From Chromobacterium vaccinii (GTDB taxonomy: Bacteria > Pseudomonadota > Gammaproteobacteria > Burkholderiales > Chromobacteriaceae), in NCBI RefSeq assembly GCF_000971335.1, contig NZ_JZJL01000027.1, positions 1-64,000 on the forward strand: DNA of 64,000 nucleotides, written 5' to 3'. The notes below the pieces were generated by a model. That model saw only the letters and a list, made by a program, of their open reading frames with translations. It was not told where the DNA came from and did no database searches. Every line of letters begins with the position of its first letter. Within the stretch, counting starts at the first letter, position 1. Positions 19,549-29,099 of this stretch are shown piece by piece. The position numbers were made by a program, and so were the translations under genes.

Positions 19549-20480
19549 CATTTCGCGGCAGCTGCCCACTCCGCGGGCCGCCGTTCGGGAAGCTTGCCGC
19601 CCAACGCCTCGACCAGGTAGTCGATGAAGGACGCGATTCGCGACGACACCGCGGTGTTGCGGTAATAGACGGCCTGGACCGGCTGGCGCATGTCCAGGGT
19701 GTCGGGGGCGAGGATTTGCACCAGGCGGCCGGACTCGCGGTCCCGCTCGGTCATGAAGTCCGACAGGCAGACGATGCCCGCGCCTTCCAGCGCCAGCTGC
19801 CTCAGCGTTTCGCCGCTGGAGGTCCGCACCGCCGGTTCTATCCGATAAGCCTCGCCGTCTGTGTCCAGCAGCGGCCAGACATTCAGCGTCTCGGGCTGAT
19901 TGAAGCCCAGCAGGGCATGTTTGCCCAATTCTTCTACACTCTGTGGCTGGCCGCGGGCTTCCAGATAGGCCGGGCTGGCCAGGATGCGCAGCCGGCTGCG
20001 GCCGATCAGGCGGCTGTGCAGCGTCGAATCCTTCAACTGGCCGATCCGGATCGCCACGTCGGTGCGCCGCTCCAGCAGATCGATGATGCCTTCGTTGCTG
20101 TTCAGCTCCAGTTCCACCTGCGGATAGCGTTCGCGATAGCCGCGCACCAGCGGCACGATCACGTGCAGCATGAACGGCGTGGCGGCGTCCACCCGCAGCC
20201 GTCCGGACGGCTGTTCGCGCCGCGCCAGCATTTGTTCTTCCGCGCTGTCGACCGAATCGATGATGGCCCGCGCGCTGTGCAGAAAGGCCCGGCCTTCCTC
20301 GGTCAGTTCCAGCCGGCGCGTGGTCCGGCGCAGCAGCGTGGTTTTCAGCTTCTCTTCCAGCCGGGCCAGCGAGCGGCTGGTCGCCGATACGGTCAGGTCC
20401 AGTTGCTGGGCAGCGGCGGTGATGGAGCCGGTGTCCACCACGGTGGCGAAGGCCTGGAGTTCGTCCAGCGTGATTTTCAT
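19548..20480 (-). CDS. LysR-family transcriptional regulator
   Basis: The 310-residue protein has the LysR winged HTH at 'FATVVDTGSITAAAQQLDLT' and 'VSATSRSLARLEEKL', then the 'TTRRLELTEEGRAFLHSARA' linker and a periplasmic-binding-like effector domain ('RLRVDAATPFMLHVIVPLV'). It belongs to the large AaeR/DmlR-like group. It is divergent from an MFS transporter followed by two reductase genes, which it most likely controls from the shared 93-base gap. The inducer is unknown; reductases of this type suggest electrophiles or quinones. Confidence 0.92.
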   Translation of the reverse strand: MKITLDELQAFATVVDTGSITAAAQQLDLTVSATSRSLARLEEKLKTTLLRRTTRRLELTEEGRAFLHSARAIIDSVDSAEEQMLARREQPSGRLRVDAATPFMLHVIVPLVRGYRERYPQVELELNSNEGIIDLLERRTDVAIRIGQLKDSTLHSRLIGRSRLRILASPAYLEARGQPQSVEELGKHALLGFNQPETLNVWPLLDTDGEAYRIEPAVRTSSGETLRQLALEGAGIVCLSDFMTERDRESGRLVQILAPDTLDMRQPVQAVYYRNTAVSSRIASFIDYLVEALGGKLPERRPAEWAAAAK

Positions 20481-20573
20481 TATTGATTTTTTTTCAAAAG
20501 AGTTTCGTTTATAAGCTGGTTTTTCCGCAAAAGTAAAGCGGGCACACTGCGTCCATTCCTCACGGACCCATGG

Positions 20574-21770
20574 ATGCCCATCATGCCACTCGCTTTGCTC
20601 GCGCTGACCATCAGCGCCTTCGCCATCGGGACGACCGAGTTCGTCATCGTCGGGCTGATTCCGACCATCGCCGCCGATCTCCAGACCAGCCTGCCTTCCG
20701 CCGGCCTGCTGGTCAGTCTCTACGCGCTCAGCGTCGCCATCGGCGCGCCACTGCTGACGGCGCTGACCGGCCGCGTGCCGCGCAAGACGCTGCTGGCCGG
20801 GCTGATGGCGCTGTTCACCGTCGGCAATCTCATCGCCTGGCGCTCGCCCGGTTATGAATCGCTGATCGTCGCGCGCGTGCTCACCGGGCTCGCCCACGGC
20901 GTGTTTTTCTCGGTCGGTTCCGTCATCGCCACCACGCTGGTGCCGCAGGAGAAGGCCGCCCGCGCGATCGCGACGATGTTCAGCGGCATGACGGTGGCCT
21001 TCGTCGCCGGCATTCCGCTCGGCACCTTCATCGGCCAGCATTTCGGTTGGCGCGCCACCTTCCTGGTCGTCGCGCTGTTCGGCCTGATCGCCTTGGTCGG
21101 CGCGCTAGCCTTCGTGCCGCGCCGTCTGGCGCAGGCCGAACCGGCGCCGCTGGCGCGGCAGCTGGGCGCGCTGACGCAGCCGCGCCTGCTGCTGGTCTAC
21201 GCGATGACGGCGGTCGGCTACGGCGGCTCGCTGATCGCCTTCACTTATATGGCGCCGCTGCTGGAACAGGTCGCCGGCTTTACGCCGGCCCAGCTCAGCC
21301 TTGTGCTGGTCGGCTACGGCGTGTCGGTCGCCTTCGGCAATGTCTGGGGCGGCAGGCTGGCGGACCGCGCCGGCCCGGTCAAGGCGCTGAAGCGGATTTT
21401 TCTGCTGCTGGCGCTGACTGTCACCGTCCATATCGCCTGGCTGGCGGCGCTGACGATGCTGGCCTGGGGCGCGGTGGCTTTCGGCAACGTGCCTGCTCTG
21501 CAGGTTTATGTCGTCCAGCAGGCGCGGCGTTTCGCGCCGGAGGCCGCCGACGTCGCGTCCGGCTTCAATATCGCCGCCTTCAATCTCGGCGTCGCCGGCG
21601 GCGCCTCGCTGGGCGGGCTGATCGTCGAACGCGTCGGTCTGGGCCACACGCCGTGGATCGCCGCCGCGATGACGTTGGCCGCCTTCGGCTTGACCGCGTT
21701 CAGCGGCGCGCTGGACCGGCGCGACAGCATGCCGACGCGCGCCACCGAAGCCGCGGCCTCTGCGCATTGA
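20574..21770 (+). CDS. MFS efflux transporter (YdhP/AraJ-like)
   Basis: The 398-residue protein has twelve membrane helices. The opening '[20 protein letters not shown]' and the '[20 protein letters not shown]' segment mark the DHA1-type arabinose/drug efflux subfamily (YdhP, AraJ). It probably expels small organic compounds using proton flow. The start may be ATG 20574 or 20583; neither has a clear ribosome site. It lies head-to-head with the LysR gene and is followed by an aldo-keto reductase and an ene-reductase on the same strand, suggesting a detoxification group. Confidence 0.9.
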   Translation: MPIMPLALLALTISAFAIGTTEFVIVGLIPTIAADLQTSLPSAGLLVSLYALSVAIGAPLLTALTGRVPRKTLLAGLMALFTVGNLIAWRSPGYESLIVARVLTGLAHGVFFSVGSVIATTLVPQEKAARAIATMFSGMTVAFVAGIPLGTFIGQHFGWRATFLVVALFGLIALVGALAFVPRRLAQAEPAPLARQLGALTQPRLLLVYAMTAVGYGGSLIAFTYMAPLLEQVAGFTPAQLSLVLVGYGVSVAFGNVWGGRLADRAGPVKALKRIFLLLALTVTVHIAWLAALTMLAWGAVAFGNVPALQVYVVQQARRFAPEAADVASGFNIAAFNLGVAGGASLGGLIVERVGLGHTPWIAAAMTLAAFGLTAFSGALDRRDSMPTRATEAAASAH

Positions 21771-21883
21771 GCGCGTCATCCGAGTCTTTTCAACGGCAGC
21801 TCGCATTTCACGCTGTTCTTGCATCGGGCAGGAACGCGCGCGCCTGCTGCCGGTTTCCCCATGACCTCCACGGAGCACACACC

Positions 21884-22690
21884 ATGAACACCATCCCCGC
21901 CTTCGGCCTCGGCACTTTCCGCCTGCAAGGCCAGATCGTCATCGACTCGGTCCGCAACGGCCTGGCTCTCGGCTACCGCGCCATCGACACCGCCCAGATC
22001 TACGGCAACGAGGCGGACGTGGGCAAGGCGGTCGCCGCTTCCGGCGTGAACCGCGAAGACCTGTTCCTGACGACCAAGATCTGGGTCGACAACCATGCGC
22101 CGGAAAAACTGGCGGCCAGCCTGGAGGACAGCCTGGCCAAGCTGCGCATCGACTACGTCGACCTGACGCTGATCCACTGGCCGGCGCCCGGCCGCGGCGT
22201 GTCGGTCGAGGCCTTCATGACCGCGCTGGCCGACGCCAGAGAGAAGGGCCTGACCCGCCGGATCGGCGTTTCGAACTTCAACATCGAGCTGACCAGGCAG
22301 GCGATCGCCGCGGTGGGCAAGGACGTGATCGCGACCAACCAGATCGAGCTGAGCCCCTATCTGCAAAACCGCAAGCTGGTCGGCTTCCTGCAAGGCGAAG
22401 GCATACATGTCACTTCCTACATGACCCTGGCCTACGGCAAGGTGCTGGGCGATTCGGTGATCGCCGCCATCGCGCAACGACGCCAGGCCACGCCGGCCCA
22501 GGTGGCGCTGGCATGGGCGCTGCAGCAGGGCTATTCAGTGATTCCGTCGTCCACCAAGCGCGAGAACCTGGCCGGCAACCTGCTGGCGCAGACCCTGCGC
22601 CTGAGCGACGAGGACATGGAGCAGATCGCCGCGCTGGAGCGCAACGGCCGCGAAGTGAACCCGGTCGGCCTGGCGCCGCAATGGGATTGA
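21884..22690 (+). CDS. dkgB: Aldo-keto reductase, DkgB-like
   Basis: The 268-residue protein has the AKR TIM-barrel landmarks: '[18 protein letters not shown]' with the catalytic Asp and Tyr, '[15 protein letters not shown]' with the catalytic His, '[16 protein letters not shown]', and the NADPH tail '[16 protein letters not shown]'. Length and motifs match E. coli DkgB (2,5-diketo-D-gluconate or methylglyoxal reductase). It reduces aldehydes with NADPH in the cytoplasm. ATG 21884 is the start of the family-conserved region. It is the second gene of the LysR-linked group. Confidence 0.9.
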   Translation: MNTIPAFGLGTFRLQGQIVIDSVRNGLALGYRAIDTAQIYGNEADVGKAVAASGVNREDLFLTTKIWVDNHAPEKLAASLEDSLAKLRIDYVDLTLIHWPAPGRGVSVEAFMTALADAREKGLTRRIGVSNFNIELTRQAIAAVGKDVIATNQIELSPYLQNRKLVGFLQGEGIHVTSYMTLAYGKVLGDSVIAAIAQRRQATPAQVALAWALQQGYSVIPSSTKRENLAGNLLAQTLRLSDEDMEQIAALERNGREVNPVGLAPQWD

Positions 22691-22759
22691 GCGAGCTGCC
22701 TCCCGTTTGATGCAACCCATCCGCGGCCAGCAGGCCGCGGCAACGACAGGACACATTCC

Positions 22760-23875
22760 ATGATGCAGGATCCTCTGTTTCAAGCGCTGCGGCTCGGCGC
22801 GCTGACGCTGCCCAATCGCATCGTGATGCCGCCGATGACGCGCTCGCGCGCCAGCCAACCCGGCGACGAAGCCAATGAGTTGATGGCCGAGTATTACGCG
22901 CAGCGCGCCGGCGCCGGCCTGATCGTCAGCGAAGGGACGTATATCGCGCCGCTAGGCAAGGGCTATGCGTGGACGCCCGGCATCCACACGCCGGCGCAGG
23001 TGGCGGGATGGCGCAAGACGACTGATGCAGTGCATGCCGCCGGCGGCCGCATCTTCGCGCAGCTCTGGCACGTCGGCCGGCTCAGCCATGCCAGCTTGCT
23101 GGGCGGCGAGCAGCCGGTGTCGTCGTCGGCCATCCAGGCCGTCGGCGTCAATGTTTTCATCGCCGGCGAGGACGGCCGCACGCCGGGTTTTGTCCAGGCT
23201 TCCGCGCCGCGGGCCTTGAGCGTCGCCGAGATCGGCGAGGTGGTGGCGCAATACCGCGCCGCCGCGCGCAACGCGATGGATGCGGGTTTCGACGGCGTGG
23301 AGCTGCACGGCGCGAACGGCTATCTGGTGAACCAGTTCATCGATTCGAACGCCAATGCCCGCACCGACGAATACGGCGGCTCGCTGGAGAACCGCCTGCG
23401 TTTTCTCGGCGAAGTGGCGCTGGCCTTGATAGACGGCTGCGGCGACGCGTCGCGCGTCGGCATTCGCCTGGCGCCGTTGACCACGCTGAACGGCTGCGTC
23501 GACGACGACCCGGAAACCACCTATCTGGCCGCGGCCAGGCTGCTGGGCGAGCTGGGCGTCGGCTATCTGCACATCGCCGAGGCTGACTGGGACGACGCGC
23601 CGCTGATGCCGATGGCCTTCAAGCAGAAGCTGCGCACCGCCTTCCCCGGCGTGCTGATTTATGCCGGCAAGTACACGGCAGAGCGGGCGCGGGAGGCGAT
23701 CGCCGCCGGCTGGGCCGATCTGATCGCTTTCGGCCGGCCTTTCGTCGCCAACCCGGACCTACCGGAGCGTTTGCGCACCGGCGCACCCTTGGCGGCGCAT
23801 AATCGGGCCACTTTGTTCGGCGGCGGCGCGCGCGGATTGACCGACTATCCGGCTCTGGCCGCGTCATTGATCTGA
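22760..23875 (+). CDS. Old-yellow-enzyme ene-reductase (NemA-like)
   Basis: The 371-residue FMN enzyme contains 'LTLPNRIVMPPMTRSRA', 'AGGRIFAQLWHVGRLSH', 'DGVELHGANGYLVNQFID' with the His183/Asn186 substrate pair, 'EYGGSLENRLRF' and 'LIAFGRPFVANPDLP'. These identify an NAD(P)H-dependent alkene reductase of the NemA/XenB type, acting on enones, quinones, maleimides or nitrate esters. It follows dkgB by 69 bases. With MFS efflux and AKR this gives a plausible response to reactive electrophiles. A perfect hairpin terminator lies just after. Confidence 0.93.
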   Translation: MMQDPLFQALRLGALTLPNRIVMPPMTRSRASQPGDEANELMAEYYAQRAGAGLIVSEGTYIAPLGKGYAWTPGIHTPAQVAGWRKTTDAVHAAGGRIFAQLWHVGRLSHASLLGGEQPVSSSAIQAVGVNVFIAGEDGRTPGFVQASAPRALSVAEIGEVVAQYRAAARNAMDAGFDGVELHGANGYLVNQFIDSNANARTDEYGGSLENRLRFLGEVALALIDGCGDASRVGIRLAPLTTLNGCVDDDPETTYLAAARLLGELGVGYLHIAEADWDDAPLMPMAFKQKLRTAFPGVLIYAGKYTAERAREAIAAGWADLIAFGRPFVANPDLPERLRTGAPLAAHNRATLFGGGARGLTDYPALAASLI

Positions 23876-23882
23876 ACGGACG

Positions 23883-23908
23883 AAGAGCCATCCCGGGATG
23901 GCTCTTTT
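23883..23908 (+). terminator. Terminator after the ene-reductase gene
   Basis: GAGCCATCCC (23885-23894) followed directly by its complement GGGATGGCTC forms a perfect palindrome, flanked by AA/TT and then a T-run. It begins 7 bases after the stop codon. Confidence 0.85.
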
Positions 23909-23952
23909 CATTGCGTCGGCGCGTTGGCTAGGGCAAGCGTCCCGCGGCGGGA

Positions 23953-24570
23953 TCAGCCAAAGATCAGCCGTCCGGCCATCAGCACGAATACGCCGCCGAG
24001 CAGGCCTTTCTGCAGCTTCGCCGCCGGGCGGCGGCCCTTCAGACGGCGGGCGATGCCGCAGGCCGCGAAGGCGTAGGCGGTGTCGAAACACAGCCCCACC
24101 GCAACGAGGATGACCGCGAGCAGCGCGAACTGCGGCAGCACCGCGCCGTGCGCCGGCGATACGAACTGGGGCAGAAACAGGGCGCAGAACATCAGCGCCT
24201 TGGGATTGAGCAGATTGGTCAGGAAGCCGCGGGCGATCGCCGCGCGGCCGGATTCGGTCGCTTGGGGCGCATCTTCCTGCGCCGGCTTGGCGCGCACCAC
24301 TTTCCACGCCAGCCACAGCAGATAGCCGGCGCCTATCCAGCGCACCGAGTTGAACAGCAGCGGATGCGTGGCCATCAGGGCCGCGAGGCCCAGGCCGGAC
24401 ATCATCACATGCAGAAAGCGCGAAGCGGCGATGCCGAGCGCGGTCAGCAAGCCGGCGCCGATGCCGCGGCTGGCCGATGTGGCCATCACCAGCGCCATGT
24501 CCGGGCCCGGCAGGATGTAGACGGCGACCAGGGCGGCGAGGTAGAGCGACAACACGGACAAGGACAGCAT
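23953..24570 (-). CDS. LysE/RhtB-family amino-acid exporter
   Basis: The 205-residue protein has the six-helix LysE fold. 'VYILPGPDMALVMATSASRG' is the family signature, followed by 'GYLLWLAWKVVRA' and 'GFLTNLLNPKALMFCALFLPQF'. Such proteins export amino acids or homoserine lactones. ATG 24570 is preferred because GGAG lies 6 bases upstream; the in-frame ATG 24585 lacks one. It is divergent from an Lrp/AsnC regulator, a common control pairing for amino-acid exporters. Confidence 0.92.
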   Translation of the reverse strand: MLSLSVLSLYLAALVAVYILPGPDMALVMATSASRGIGAGLLTALGIAASRFLHVMMSGLGLAALMATHPLLFNSVRWIGAGYLLWLAWKVVRAKPAQEDAPQATESGRAAIARGFLTNLLNPKALMFCALFLPQFVSPAHGAVLPQFALLAVILVAVGLCFDTAYAFAACGIARRLKGRRPAAKLQKGLLGGVFVLMAGRLIFG

Positions 24571-24695
24571 GGCGGGCTCCGGCATAGGAAGGCGATGCGG
24601 CTAGTGTGCGCCCGGCGGAATGAAATTGCTTTGCTTTCTCTTGCGCTAACGCGTTAAATTTAGAAAGACTCTTTCATTTTTGGTTTTAAGTGCAA

Positions 24696-25187
24696 ATGAA
24701 TCTTCCAAAATCAAATCTGGATGATGTGGATCTTGCCTTGATGGCCTTGCTGCAGAAGGACGGCAGGCTGTCCAACGCGAAACTGGCGGAACAGGTGGCG
24801 TTGAGCGAGCCCCCGTGCTGGCGCCGGCTGAAGCGGCTGGAAGCCGACGGCTATATCGAGGGATATCAGGCGGTGCTGAGCCGCAAGAAGCTGGGCTATG
24901 GCGTGCTCGCCTTCGTGCAGATCGGCTTCGGCAGCCATATCGGCGAGGCGCCGTTGCGCTTCGAGGAGATGGTGCGCGCGATCCCGGAGGTGCTGTCCTG
25001 CCATAACCTGACCGGCGAGTGCGACTACCTGCTGCAAGTGGTGGCCGAGGATCTGGAATCGTTCGGCGTTTTCGTCCGCGACGTGCTGCGCGAACTGCCG
25101 GGCGTGTCATCCATCCGCTCCAGCCTGTCGCTGCGCGAAGTGAAGATGTCGGGCCGGCTGCCGGTGGGGCCGGAGGCGCGCCGCTAG
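24696..25187 (+). CDS. Lrp/AsnC-family transcriptional regulator
   Basis: The 163-residue protein has an N-terminal HTH ('LDDVDLALMALLQKDGRLSN', 'LAEQVALSEPPCWRRLKRLE') and a RAM ligand domain ('YGVLAFVQIGFG', 'VLSCHNLTGECDYLLQVVAE'). The HTH 'LSEPPCWRRLKRLE' is of the Lrp type. It senses an amino acid and probably controls the divergent LysE exporter from the shared 125-base gap, which contains an AT-rich patch. The start could also be GTG 24690. Confidence 0.93.
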   Translation: MNLPKSNLDDVDLALMALLQKDGRLSNAKLAEQVALSEPPCWRRLKRLEADGYIEGYQAVLSRKKLGYGVLAFVQIGFGSHIGEAPLRFEEMVRAIPEVLSCHNLTGECDYLLQVVAEDLESFGVFVRDVLRELPGVSSIRSSLSLREVKMSGRLPVGPEARR

Positions 25188-25297
25188 CCGGAGCCGGCGG
25201 GTCGGCAAGGTTGAAGCGCCTGTCCGCGCGGCGGATGCCAGCGATTCCGCCTTTGCGCCCCGCGGACAGATTTGGGGGGCGCGAAGGTTTTGCGCGT

Positions 25298-26077
25298 TCA
25301 GACGGCCTGCAGCAGGCCGACCGGGTTGCCTTCCGGGTCTTTGATCATGGCGAACGTGTAGCCGTCCACGCTGGTGATCGGCATGTGCGGGCTGCCGCCG
25401 GCGGACAGCGCGCGGTCTATGGCCAGTTGCAAGTCCTCCACCAGCAAATAGAAGCTGTGGCCCGGCTCCATGCCGGGCACGCCGCTCTCGGATTGGCCGA
25501 TGCCGCCCAGCAGGGTGCGCAATTGCAGCGGGAAGTGGACATAGGCGAAGCCGGAGCCGCCGTTCTGGTAGCGCCAGCCGAACACTTCGCTGTAGAACGC
25601 CTTGGATTGCTCCTGATCCTTGGCGATGATTTCAAACATCACGGCCGGATGCCGGTTCAGGCTGCCGATCTGCTCGGCTTGCGGCGAGCGGCTGTCCAGA
25701 CCGCGGATGAAGCCCTGCTCGCGGCGCAGGAAGGTGACCGTGTTATAGGGATGGCCATCGCTGCTGATGAAGCACTGGCCGTATTTGTCGACGAAAGCGG
25801 TGAAGGCCGGGCCTTTGACATGGGCCAGAAAAGCGTCTTCGCCGGCATATTCTTCGAAGAACAGCAGGCTGGGGCGCACGGCGGGAGGCAGCGATTGCAG
25901 CAAGGGGTTGGGATTGTTTTCCGGCAGCGGGGCGTGGATCAGATAGATCAGCGTTCCCGGCTCCTCCATCACTTCCTGCACATAGGCAGGCAGCGCCGAC
26001 AGCACTTGTTCGACGCAGCCGTGGCGGATGAACCATTGAGAAACCAGGCTCACGGGGTTGCTTTGTCTGCTTGTCAT
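25298..26077 (-). CDS. Fused antibiotic-monooxygenase-like (ABM) and VOC-domain protein at the end of the ebo-type operon
   Basis: The 259-residue protein has two domains. Residues 1-125 look like a dimeric ferredoxin-like ABM domain ('SQWFIRHGCVEQVLSALPAY', 'LLFFEEYAGEDAFLAHVKGP'). Residues 140-259 are a vicinal-oxygen-chelate domain ('MFEIIAKDQEQSKAFYSEVF', 'YTFAMIKDPEGNPVGLLQ'). ABM proteins oxidise aromatic or polyketide substrates without cofactor; VOC domains bind metals or act as dioxygenases and resistance proteins. ATG 26077 has AGGA upstream. It starts 29 bases after the eboB stop, so it is probably the last gene of the operon and may tailor the product. The reaction is not known. 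Confidence 0.8.
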   Translation of the reverse strand: MTSRQSNPVSLVSQWFIRHGCVEQVLSALPAYVQEVMEEPGTLIYLIHAPLPENNPNPLLQSLPPAVRPSLLFFEEYAGEDAFLAHVKGPAFTAFVDKYGQCFISSDGHPYNTVTFLRREQGFIRGLDSRSPQAEQIGSLNRHPAVMFEIIAKDQEQSKAFYSEVFGWRYQNGGSGFAYVHFPLQLRTLLGGIGQSESGVPGMEPGHSFYLLVEDLQLAIDRALSAGGSPHMPITSVDGYTFAMIKDPEGNPVGLLQAV

Positions 26078-26106
26078 GCCGTTTTCCTTTTTGGGATGCC
26101 TCGCCG

Positions 26107-27180
26107 TCACACGATGCGGTCGGGGTTGTCCTGGTCCACCCGCGGCGCCTGGCCGCGCAATACCGAATTGCCGCCGTACAGCGTGCGCTGATCCACCGGC
26201 GCGGGCTCCAGCCAGTCGGTTTCGCTCATTTCGCCGTTCAGGCCGTAGACCGCCAGCGCATTGTGGTAGACCACCTGCCGTATCGCGGCTTCGTCGAGGC
26301 CGTGGGCGGCCATGATGCGCGCCGACTTGGCGACGGCCAGCGGATCGGACACGCCCCAGTCGCAGGCGGAGTCGACGATGATGCGCTCAGGTCCGTAGCG
26401 CTCGACGATGGCAGCCAGTCGGTCGTTGCCCATCTTGGTGGAGGGGTAGATCGTGAACGCGCACCAATAGCCGCGATCTAGCACTTCCTGCACCGTTTCC
26501 TCGTTGTTGTGGTCGATCACGCAGCGCGCGGGATCGAAGCCGCAGGCCTCCAGCGTGTCCATCGTCCGCTTGGCGCCGCGCTTTTTGTCGCGGTGCGGCG
26601 TGTGGATCATGATGGGCAGGTCGAATTCCTGGGCCAGCTCGATTTGCGCGCGGAAGGCGCGGTCTTCCAGCTCGGTTTGCTCGTCGTAGCCGACTTCCCC
26701 CAAGGCCACCACGCCCTCCTTGGCCAGGTAGCGCGGCAGGATATCCAGCACGGCGTCGGCGAGTTCGCGGTTGTTGGCCTCCTTGGGGTTCAGGCCGATC
26801 GCGCAGTAGTGGCGGATGCCGAACTGCGCGGCGCGGAAGCGTTCGAAGCCGGCGATGGTCGAGAAGTAATCGATGAAGCTGCCCACGTTGGTGCGCGCCT
26901 GCCCCAGCCAAAATGCCGGCTCGATCACGGCGACGACGCCGCTGGCGGCCATTGCCTCGTAGTCGTCGGTGGTGCGCGCGATCATGTGGGCGTGCGGGTC
27001 TATCAGCATCCCGCCCGCGCTGGGCGAGAGGCGGTGAAACGACTGGCGCTCCTGCTGATGCTGCGTGGCCTGCCGCAGCAAGTCCCGCAGCGTTTCCGGA
27101 CTCAATGTCGCCCCGCAGCAGGGGCAGGCCGCGCTGCGGTCGGAAAACATTTCTTCGATTGCGTGTTGGATGTCGCTCAT
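26107..27180 (-). CDS. eboB: EboB-like TatD-family metal-dependent hydrolase
   Basis: The 357-residue protein has the amidohydrolase/TatD barrel. 'MLIDPHAHMIARTTDDYEAM' supplies the HxH metal pair, 'VVALGEVGYDEQTELED' the bridging Glu, and 'LPIMIHTPHRDKKRG' and 'ARCVIDHNNEETVQEVLDRG' further His ligands. 'RIIVDSACDWGVSDP' carries the catalytic Asp. This set fits EboB of the eustigmatophyte/bacterial (ebo) operon. An extra N-terminal segment (residues 1-55) has a CPCCG knuckle and a Gln/Glu-rich helix. It lies 21 bases after eboA. EboB's substrate has not been established in any organism I know of. Confidence 0.85.
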   Translation of the reverse strand: MSDIQHAIEEMFSDRSAACPCCGATLSPETLRDLLRQATQHQQERQSFHRLSPSAGGMLIDPHAHMIARTTDDYEAMAASGVVAVIEPAFWLGQARTNVGSFIDYFSTIAGFERFRAAQFGIRHYCAIGLNPKEANNRELADAVLDILPRYLAKEGVVALGEVGYDEQTELEDRAFRAQIELAQEFDLPIMIHTPHRDKKRGAKRTMDTLEACGFDPARCVIDHNNEETVQEVLDRGYWCAFTIYPSTKMGNDRLAAIVERYGPERIIVDSACDWGVSDPLAVAKSARIMAAHGLDEAAIRQVVYHNALAVYGLNGEMSETDWLEPAPVDQRTLYGGNSVLRGQAPRVDQDNPDRIV

Positions 27181-27201
27181 CTGGTTTCCCCCTTGTTGGA
27201 T

Positions 27202-28155
27202 TCATTCCCGCCACAGGGCCAGTCGTTCCCATTCATCGCTGAATTCGATGCCGGGCAGTCCGGCAGGCACTAGCGCCCGGATGTCGGTGTGAGGGCTTTC
27301 CCTCGCCGCCAGTTGCAAGGCGTACATTTCGTGCGTGCCGGGACGGGTGTCTGCGTATTGCCGGCGCAGCAGCGCGTGTCCGCGCTCGCCGGGGCATAGC
27401 GCTAGCAGGCGCCAGATTTCCAGGTTTACGCCGCGGCCGGCGGCGGCGCGCTCCGCCGCCAGGTCGCACAGGATTTCGCCCAGATCCTGGTCGGCTCGAT
27501 CAGCCAGCCCCTGGATCGGCCACAGCGGCAAATCCAGAAAGAAGGTTTTGACCACCATCTGATTCCACGCCGCCTGCGGCAGCATCGCTTGCGGCCAGGG
27601 ATCGCGCAGCGCGAAGGCGGCGAAGACCGGACGGATGCCGCTGCGCACGGCTTCGCCGGCGCGCGCGAGCAAGGCCGGATCTTGCGGATACAGGGCGAAA
27701 CCCTGATACAGGGCGATCTGCTCCTGGATGTCGCCCTGATTCGCCAGCTCGTCGAGCAGGGCGGCGAAGGCCGCTCCATCCGGCAGATTGCCGGCCGCGG
27801 CCAGAATCAAGCCGACGCGGGCCGCCTGATCCACGCTCCAGCGGCTGGCGTCGAAGCCGGGCTGCAAGGCGCGGGCCTGGCGCTGTTCCGCATCGCTGAG
27901 CGCCAAGTCTTGTTTGCCCAGCTTGCGCGGCGCGATGCCCAGCGCTTTGAACAGCAGGTTCAGCGGGCGGTCGCCCGCGGTGGCGTGGCCCAGATCCTGG
28001 CATTGCCGCGCGTACCAGTCGCCATCGGCGCGGGCGCTCAGCCAGCCTTGCAGCAGCTCCAGCCAGGCGCGCATGCGGGGTTGCCTGGCGCTCCATGCGT
28101 CTGAGACGGAAAGGGCGGCGGGGGCGAGAGTCGGGTCTTGAGTGTCGCTGCGCAT
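27202..28155 (-). CDS. eboA: EboA-like protein of unknown function
   Basis: The 317-residue, mainly helical protein starts at ATG 28155, two bases after the eboC stop. No enzyme motif is visible. Assignment to EboA rests on size, helix-rich character, 'EIWRLLALCPGERGHALLRR' near the C-terminus and above all its place between eboC and eboB. In cyanobacteria eboA belongs to the cluster needed for export of the scytonemin precursor. Confidence in the family is moderate because I recognise it mostly by context. Confidence 0.7.
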   Translation of the reverse strand: MRSDTQDPTLAPAALSVSDAWSARQPRMRAWLELLQGWLSARADGDWYARQCQDLGHATAGDRPLNLLFKALGIAPRKLGKQDLALSDAEQRQARALQPGFDASRWSVDQAARVGLILAAAGNLPDGAAFAALLDELANQGDIQEQIALYQGFALYPQDPALLARAGEAVRSGIRPVFAAFALRDPWPQAMLPQAAWNQMVVKTFFLDLPLWPIQGLADRADQDLGEILCDLAAERAAAGRGVNLEIWRLLALCPGERGHALLRRQYADTRPGTHEMYALQLAARESPHTDIRALVPAGLPGIEFSDEWERLALWRE

Positions 28156-28157
28156 GT

Positions 28158-29099
28158 TCAGGTTCCCGGGATATAGGTTTGCAGGAAACGCGTGGCGAAA
28201 TAGGCCGCCACGCAACCGAGGATGGCCACGGGCGCAGGCTGAGGCAGACAGGCGGCCAAGGCCAGGCCATCCAGCAGGCTGACGGCGGCGATCATCCGCG
28301 CCACCGCCTGTCCGACCGCGCCGGGCGCCGAACGCTTGCACAGCCGCGCCACGGCGAGCGCCAGCGCGGCGGCCAGCGCGATGGCCAGCAGCGCGGCGAG
28401 CGTCAGCGCTTGCCAGGCCTGGGGGGCTCCGTCCGGGATGAAGCGGACAAGCGCCAGCAGCGTGTAGGCCAATGGCGGCAGGCCGAGCACCGCCAGCGGC
28501 CAGAGGGCGCCGATGCGGTCCATGCTTTCCTGCTTGGCGGCGTGGCTGAGTCCGACGATATGCGCCAGCAGCAGGGCTGCCGCCAGACAGAGCAGCGGCG
28601 GCGTGCCGCCGGCGAAGGCCGAGCCGACGCACAGGCAGAGCAGGGCGCGGCAGGCGCCCATCAGCAGCGGGCTGCAGGGATTGTCCTTGTGCCAGACGTT
28701 GTACAGCACGATGCTTGATGCCAGCAGCGCGCCGTAGAAGCGGCTGTGATCGTTGCAGTACAGCGCCAGCAGCAGCCAGCCGGCCAGCAGCATGCCGAAG
28801 CCGCAGGCGAAAACCGTTTGCGCGCGCGCTTCGCCGGACGGAATGGGGCGCTGGGGGCGCTCGCGGGCGTCGATTTCGCGGTCGAAGGCGTCGTTGAGAT
28901 ACATGCCGCCCACGTAAAACAGGCACATCGACAGCATCAGAGGGGGCAGGGCCGCCAGGTCTGCCGAGCTCAATGCTTGCCCGCCGGCCGCGGCGCCCAG
29001 CAACGCGGCGGCCAGCGCGTTGCTGAGTACGGTGGGCAGGTTGGAAACGCGGCCCAGGCGTAGCCAGGCGGGTATCGATGAAACGGCGTCAGCGCTCAT
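28158..29099 (-). CDS. eboC: EboC-like UbiA-superfamily prenyltransferase
   Basis: The 313-residue integral membrane protein has eight or nine helices. The aspartate motif 'YLNDAFDREIDARERPQRPI' (about residues 67-86) is the NDxxDxxxD metal-diphosphate site of UbiA enzymes. The second Asp-rich site is weaker ('AAKQESMDRIG' region). The family joins prenyl chains to aromatic acceptors; in the ebo cluster the acceptor is unknown. Its start overlaps the end of eboE by 11 bases and its stop is 2 bases from eboA, so all three are translationally close. Confidence 0.88.
   Translation of the reverse strand: MSADAVSSIPAWLRLGRVSNLPTVLSNALAAALLGAAAGGQALSSADLAALPPLMLSMCLFYVGGMYLNDAFDREIDARERPQRPIPSGEARAQTVFACGFGMLLAGWLLLALYCNDHSRFYGALLASSIVLYNVWHKDNPCSPLLMGACRALLCLCVGSAFAGGTPPLLCLAAALLLAHIVGLSHAAKQESMDRIGALWPLAVLGLPPLAYTLLALVRFIPDGAPQAWQALTLAALLAIALAAALALAVARLCKRSAPGAVGQAVARMIAAVSLLDGLALAACLPQPAPVAILGCVAAYFATRFLQTYIPGT

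Noticed and set aside
25255-25282. Possible terminator after the ebo operon (GCGCCCC and GGGGCGC)
   Set aside because: It has no T-run on the minus strand and a mismatched long loop; not supportable as a terminator.
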